From NCBI GenBank assembly GCA_012719255.1, contig JAAYAS010000104.1, positions 1-15,623 on the forward strand: DNA of 15,623 nucleotides, read 5' to 3'. Origin of the DNA: Microbacteriaceae bacterium (lineage in GTDB: Bacteria > Actinomycetota > Actinomycetes > Actinomycetales > Microbacteriaceae). The notes beneath the pieces are model-generated. The model made no database searches, was not told the origin of the DNA, and worked only from the letters and a program-made list of their open reading frames with translations. Both the position numbers and the translations under genes were made by a program. Below are positions 12,591 through 15,623 of the stretch, in pieces; positions within the stretch are counted from its first letter, which is position 1, and every line of letters begins with the position of its first letter.

Positions 12591-14277
12591 CGCGAATCCC
12601 GCCGGCGCCCCCGAGCGCACCCCCACCGAGCTCGACCGCATCGCCGAGACGATCCTCGACCGCGACGTCGAGCAGCGCCCCGAGCTGCGCATCCACCTCG
12701 GCCGCCCCGGCGACCGCACCGAGTATGCCGACCACTCGCCCGCGGGCGTCGAGGCGCGGCGCGCCGAGCTCGTCCGCCGGCTCGCCGAGGTCGAGGCCGC
12801 GCCGATCGCCGACGAGGTCGACCGGGTCACCGCGCTCGAGCTGCGCCGGGCCACCGAGCTCGAGATCGAGCTCATCGACGCCGGCGCCCCGCTGCGCGAC
12901 GTGAACAACATCGCCACCCCGGCGCACGACATCCGCATGACCTTCGACCTCATGCCCCAGGAGACCGAGGCCGACTGGGCCGACGTCTCGGGCCGGCTCG
13001 CGAACGTGCCCGCCGCGATCGACGGCTACCTCGCCACCCTCCGCGAGGGCGTCGCGAGCGGCACGGTCGCCGCACGCCGGCAGGTCGTCGAGCTCGCCGA
13101 GCAGACCGGCGAGTACGCGAAGCAGGGCGGCTTCTTCACGCGGCTCGCCGCCGCCGAGGGGGTCGAGCTGCCCGAGTCGCTCCGCACCGAGCTGCGCACC
13201 CGCGCGCAGGGCGCCGCCGAGGCGTTCGGCCGGCTCTCGATCGCGCTGAGCCGAGAGATCCAGCCCGCCGCGAGCGAGGACGACGCCGTCGGCCGCGAGC
13301 TCTACTCGCTCCACTCCCGGCTGTTCCTCGGCGCGGCCGTCGACCTCGACGAGACCTACGAGTGGGGCCTCGAGGAGCTCGCCCGCATGCGCGAGGAGCA
13401 GGAGTCGATCGCCGCCGGCATCGCGCCCGGCCGCTCGGTGCGCGAGACCGCCGAGCTGCTCGACCGCGACGACCGCTACCTCATCGGCAGCGCCGAGGAG
13501 TTCCGCGACTGGATGCAGGCGCGCTCCGACGAGGCGGTCGACGCGCTGGCCGGCGCGCACTTCGACATCTCCGACGAGATGCGCCGCCTCGAGTGCCGCA
13601 TCGCGCCGACGAACGAGGGCATCATCTACTACACCGGTCCGAGCGACGACTTCGCGCGGCCCGGGGCGATGTGGTGGTCGGTGCCGGCCGGCGTCGAGCG
13701 GTTCTCGACCTGGCGCGAGCTCACCACGGTGTTCCACGAGGGCGTGCCCGGCCACCACCTGCAGATCGCCACCGCGACCGCGCAGAAGTCGACGCTGAAC
13801 TCCTGGCGGCGGGTGAACTGGGTGTCGGGCCACGGCGAGGGCTGGGCGCTCTACGCCGAGAAGTTCATGGCCGAGCTCGGCTGGCTCGACGAGCCCGCCT
13901 ACCGCTTCGGCATGCTCGACGCGCAGCGGATGCGCGCCGCCCGTGTCGTGCTCGACCTCGGCGTGCACCTCGGCAAGCCGATGCCGGCCACCGAGCGCGG
14001 CCCCGGCGGGCAGGTCTGGAACTACGACGACGCGCTCGCGTTCATGCACGAGAACGTGAACATGGACCCCGCCTCGGTGCGCTTCGAGGTGAACCGCTAC
14101 TTCGGCTGGCCCGGGCAGGCGCCCTCGTACAAGATCGGCCAGCGCATCTGGGAGCGGCTGCGCGCCGAGGCCGAGGCGCGCGAGGGCGATGCGTTCGACC
14201 TGCGCGAGTGGCACACGCGCGCGCTGCGGCTCGGCACGGTCGGGCTCGACACGCTGGAGGCCGCGCTGTCGCGGTAG
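12583..14277 (+). CDS. DUF885 family metallopeptidase-like protein
   Basis: A 564-residue protein of the DUF885 family, a group widespread in bacteria and regarded as zinc-peptidase-like. Most of it is helical. The likely metal site is HEGVPGHH at residues 385-392 (H385, E386, H391 or H392), with a second conserved motif SGHGEGWALYAEKF in which E419 would be the third ligand. The later segment DALAFMHENV is also typical. No signal peptide is seen, so it is probably cytoplasmic. The length is normal for the family. ATG 12583 overlaps the EI24-like gene by 8 bases. Peptidase activity is inferred from the motif; substrate is unknown, although some family members process peptides. A hairpin at 14301-14320 ends the unit. 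Confidence 0.92.
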   Translation: MTDANPAGAPERTPTELDRIAETILDRDVEQRPELRIHLGRPGDRTEYADHSPAGVEARRAELVRRLAEVEAAPIADEVDRVTALELRRATELEIELIDAGAPLRDVNNIATPAHDIRMTFDLMPQETEADWADVSGRLANVPAAIDGYLATLREGVASGTVAARRQVVELAEQTGEYAKQGGFFTRLAAAEGVELPESLRTELRTRAQGAAEAFGRLSIALSREIQPAASEDDAVGRELYSLHSRLFLGAAVDLDETYEWGLEELARMREEQESIAAGIAPGRSVRETAELLDRDDRYLIGSAEEFRDWMQARSDEAVDALAGAHFDISDEMRRLECRIAPTNEGIIYYTGPSDDFARPGAMWWSVPAGVERFSTWRELTTVFHEGVPGHHLQIATATAQKSTLNSWRRVNWVSGHGEGWALYAEKFMAELGWLDEPAYRFGMLDAQRMRAARVVLDLGVHLGKPMPATERGPGGQVWNYDDALAFMHENVNMDPASVRFEVNRYFGWPGQAPSYKIGQRIWERLRAEAEAREGDAFDLREWHTRALRLGTVGLDTLEAALSR

Positions 14278-14300
14278 TGCGGGTGGCCGGGCGCGGGCAT

Positions 14301-14320
14301 CCCCCGGTTCGCCTCGGGGG
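14301..14320 (+). terminator. Hairpin terminator after the DUF885 gene
   Basis: CCCCCG (14301-14306) / CGGGGG (14315-14320) with an eight-base loop. The loop can also close as GG/CC around a TTCG tetraloop with two bulged bases. It begins 24 bases after the stop codon and lacks a T tract. Confidence 0.6.
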
Positions 14321-14344
14321 CTGACCCCGCCCTGCGCTCCGGCC

Positions 14345-14382
14345 CGCACCATGGCGGCGGGCGCCGCGTCGACGCACCATGG
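14345..14382. repeat. Direct repeat CGCACCATGG, two copies
   Basis: Identical 10-mers at 14345-14354 and 14373-14382, 28 bases apart start to start, each containing the palindrome CCATGG. They lie in the 191-base gap before the FtsX-type permease gene, where its promoter and operators are expected. I cannot place a clear -35/-10 pair here. Confidence 0.4.
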
Positions 14383-14395
14383 AAGCACGGATCGG

Positions 14396-14405
14396 CCGGA
14401 TCCGG
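14396..14405. other. Palindrome CCGGATCCGG
   Basis: A perfect 10-bp palindrome 64 bases before the permease start. The same 10-mer is the core of the palindrome at 2361-2372, also between genes. It could be an operator or coincidence. Confidence 0.35.
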
Positions 14406-14424
14406 TCCCGGTCCGTCCCGAGGC

Positions 14425-14444
14425 GGCGGCCGACCGCGGCCGCC
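14425..14444 (+). other. Hairpin upstream of the FtsX-type permease
   Basis: GGCGGCC (14425-14431) / GGCCGCC (14438-14444) with a six-base loop, ending 13 bases before the Shine-Dalgarno. If transcribed it would be a leader structure or attenuator; if not, it may add to termination of the upstream unit. Confidence 0.4.
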
Positions 14445-14457
14445 CCGCGACCTCACC

Positions 14458-14464
14458 GAGGTGA
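14458..14464 (+). promoter_or_regulatory. Strong ribosome binding site of the permease gene
   Basis: GAGGTGA matches seven bases of the complement of the 16S rRNA 3' end and lies just upstream of ATG 14469 (seven bases from GAGG to the ATG). It fixes the start and contrasts with the leaderless starts of neighbouring genes. A GTG inside it (14461) is in another frame. Confidence 0.7.
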
Positions 14465-14468
14465 CCCG

Positions 14469-15623
14469 ATGCTCCGCGCCAAGCTGCTGCGCGACCTGCG
14501 CCGCACCCCGCTGCAATCGCTGCTCGTCGTCATCGCCGTCGCACTCGCCGCCTCGCTCGCGGCCACCGGCGCGGCCTTCGCCGCCCAGCTGCTCGCCTCG
14601 AACGGCGCGCTGCTCGCGCAGGCCGACGTGCCGCACCTCGTGCAGATGCACGCCGGCGCCATCGATCGCGCCGCCATCGACGAGTTCGCCGAGGGCGCGC
14701 CCGACGTGGTGCGCGGCGCCGCCGTCGAGCTCGTCGCACTCGACTCGACGCGGCTCGCACTCGAGCCCGGCACCACCGAGGCCGCCGGCGCCGTCGAGTA
14801 CTCGGCCACCGCATCCGCTCCCGATGCGGATCGGTTGCTCGGCCTCGACGGCGAGCCCGCGGTGATCGAACCCGGCGGGCTCGGTCTGCCCGTCGGCATC
14901 GCGCTCGACCGCGGCCTCGCCGTCGGCGATCCCATCGTCATCGGCGAGGCGGAGTTCACCGTCACCGCGCTCATCCGCGACGCGCTGATGGGCTCCGACC
15001 TCGCGAGCTCGCGCCGCCTGCTCGTCGCCGAGGCCGACCTCGACGCACTGCGGCACGGCAGCGGCGGCAGCGAGTGGCTCATCGAGTTCTGGCTCGACGA
15101 CCCCGCCCTCGCGCCGCGGGTCTACGACGACTACCTCGCCGCCGGCCTGCCGGCGAACGGGCCGATGGTCGACCTCACGACGTTCCGGCTGCTCAACGGC
15201 CTCTCCGACGGGCTCATCGCCGCGGCGATGCTCGTCGTCGCGGGCCTCCTCGCCGGGGTCGCGGCGATGCTGCTGAGCATCGTCGTGCGCACCTCGATCT
15301 CGTCGGCCGCGCCGCAGATCGGCGTGCTGCGCGCGATCGGCCTGCGAGGCGCGCCACTGCACCGGCTCATGCTCGGCCGCCACTTCGCGCTCATCCTCGC
15401 CGGCGCGCTCGTCGGCGCGCTCGCCGCGATCGCGCTGACCCCGCTCGCGACCGGATCGATGCGGCTGCGCTTCGGCGGCGAGCCCTCGCCACTGGCCCTC
15501 GTCGCCGCGCTCGGCATCGCCGCGTTCGTCGCCATCGCCGGCCTCGCGCTCGCCGTCGCGACGCTGCGGCCCGCGCTGCGCGGCTCGCCCCTGCCCGCGA
15601 TGCGCGGCGCGATCGCCCCGCGC
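14469..15623 (+). CDS. FtsX/MacB-type ABC transporter permease, 3'-truncated by the window edge
   Basis: Membrane subunit of an ABC transporter of the FtsX/MacB/LolC type, which couple ATP hydrolysis to extracellular events or lipid/peptide export rather than classical import. The frame is open from the ATG to the last base, giving 385 residues. The order is a short cytoplasmic start (MLRAKLLRDLRRTP), helix 1 (about 15-40), a MacB-like extracellular domain (about 45-240), then helices at about 249-273, 306-326 and 343-364. The segment APQIGVLRAIGLRG after helix 2 is the FtsX-domain hallmark. The missing part may hold a second FtsX half, and an ATPase gene is expected next. The start is fixed by GAGGTGA at 14458-14464. 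Codon choice is a little looser than in neighbours, with more GCA. Substrate unknown. Confidence 0.9.
   Translation, partial: MLRAKLLRDLRRTPLQSLLVVIAVALAASLAATGAAFAAQLLASNGALLAQADVPHLVQMHAGAIDRAAIDEFAEGAPDVVRGAAVELVALDSTRLALEPGTTEAAGAVEYSATASAPDADRLLGLDGEPAVIEPGGLGLPVGIALDRGLAVGDPIVIGEAEFTVTALIRDALMGSDLASSRRLLVAEADLDALRHGSGGSEWLIEFWLDDPALAPRVYDDYLAAGLPANGPMVDLTTFRLLNGLSDGLIAAAMLVVAGLLAGVAAMLLSIVVRTSISSAAPQIGVLRAIGLRGAPLHRLMLGRHFALILAGALVGALAAIALTPLATGSMRLRFGGEPSPLALVAALGIAAFVAIAGLALAVATLRPALRGSPLPAMRGAIAPR

Noticed and set aside
1..15623. CRISPR arrays, insertion sequences, toxin-antitoxin pairs, biosynthetic clusters, rRNA genes
   Set aside because: No regularly spaced repeats, transposase motifs, paired small toxin/antitoxin frames, synthase genes or rRNA sequence were found.

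Overview
The window reads as chromosome from a very high-GC actinobacterium, most probably of the Microbacteriaceae (Agromyces/Microbacterium-like). The reasons are G/C in nearly every third codon position, an actinobacterial type DNA polymerase I with a degenerate proofreading domain, a PdtaR-type ANTAR response regulator, a DtxR/IdeR-type iron box and several apparently leaderless GTG/ATG starts. The family assignment is inference from composition and gene content, not a database match.

Layout. (1) 1-1278: 3' part of pyruvate kinase, closed by a hairpin at 1293-1318. (2) 1320-5245: iron-siderophore ABC importer of the FatBCDE/YclNOPQ type in order binding lipoprotein, permease, permease, ATPase. 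It lies behind a promoter whose -10 is buried in a full-consensus IdeR/DtxR box; the last three genes are tightly packed and two pairs overlap. (3) 5265-5347: tRNA-Leu(CAA) on the minus strand, tail to tail with the importer and divergent from (4) 5385-5996, a PdtaR-like receiver-ANTAR antiterminator. (5) 6130-7875: a TPR-like regulator with a C-terminal SARP-type winged helix and a shortened BTAD. (6) 7910-8329, minus strand: small unrecognised lipoprotein. (7) 8420-8899, minus strand: PaaI-type hotdog thioesterase, divergent from (8) polA, 8947-11622. (9) 11667-12590: EI24/CysZ-like membrane protein, overlapping by 8 bp the start of (10) a DUF885 metallopeptidase-like protein, 12583-14277. 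(11) 14469 to the window end: 5' part of an FtsX/MacB-type ABC permease.

How it fits together. Pyruvate kinase, the ANTAR regulator, the thioesterase and polA look like an ordinary actinobacterial core neighbourhood (pykA, pdtaR and polA also lie near each other in Mycobacterium tuberculosis). The iron importer and the TPR-wHTH regulator plus lipoprotein look like lineage-specific insertions. I see no phage, transposon, CRISPR array, toxin-antitoxin pair or defence system, and no stretch longer than 300 bases without a gene.

The signals most worth a second look are not genes. The octamer GGATGCGG/CCGCATCC occurs 13 times, in both orientations, often in linkers and intergenic DNA and often spelled with codons this genome otherwise avoids. 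A TAnnnT hexamer is placed 6-7 bases before the start codon of four separate genes, implying leaderless mRNAs. I cannot claim a new multi-gene system from this sequence.
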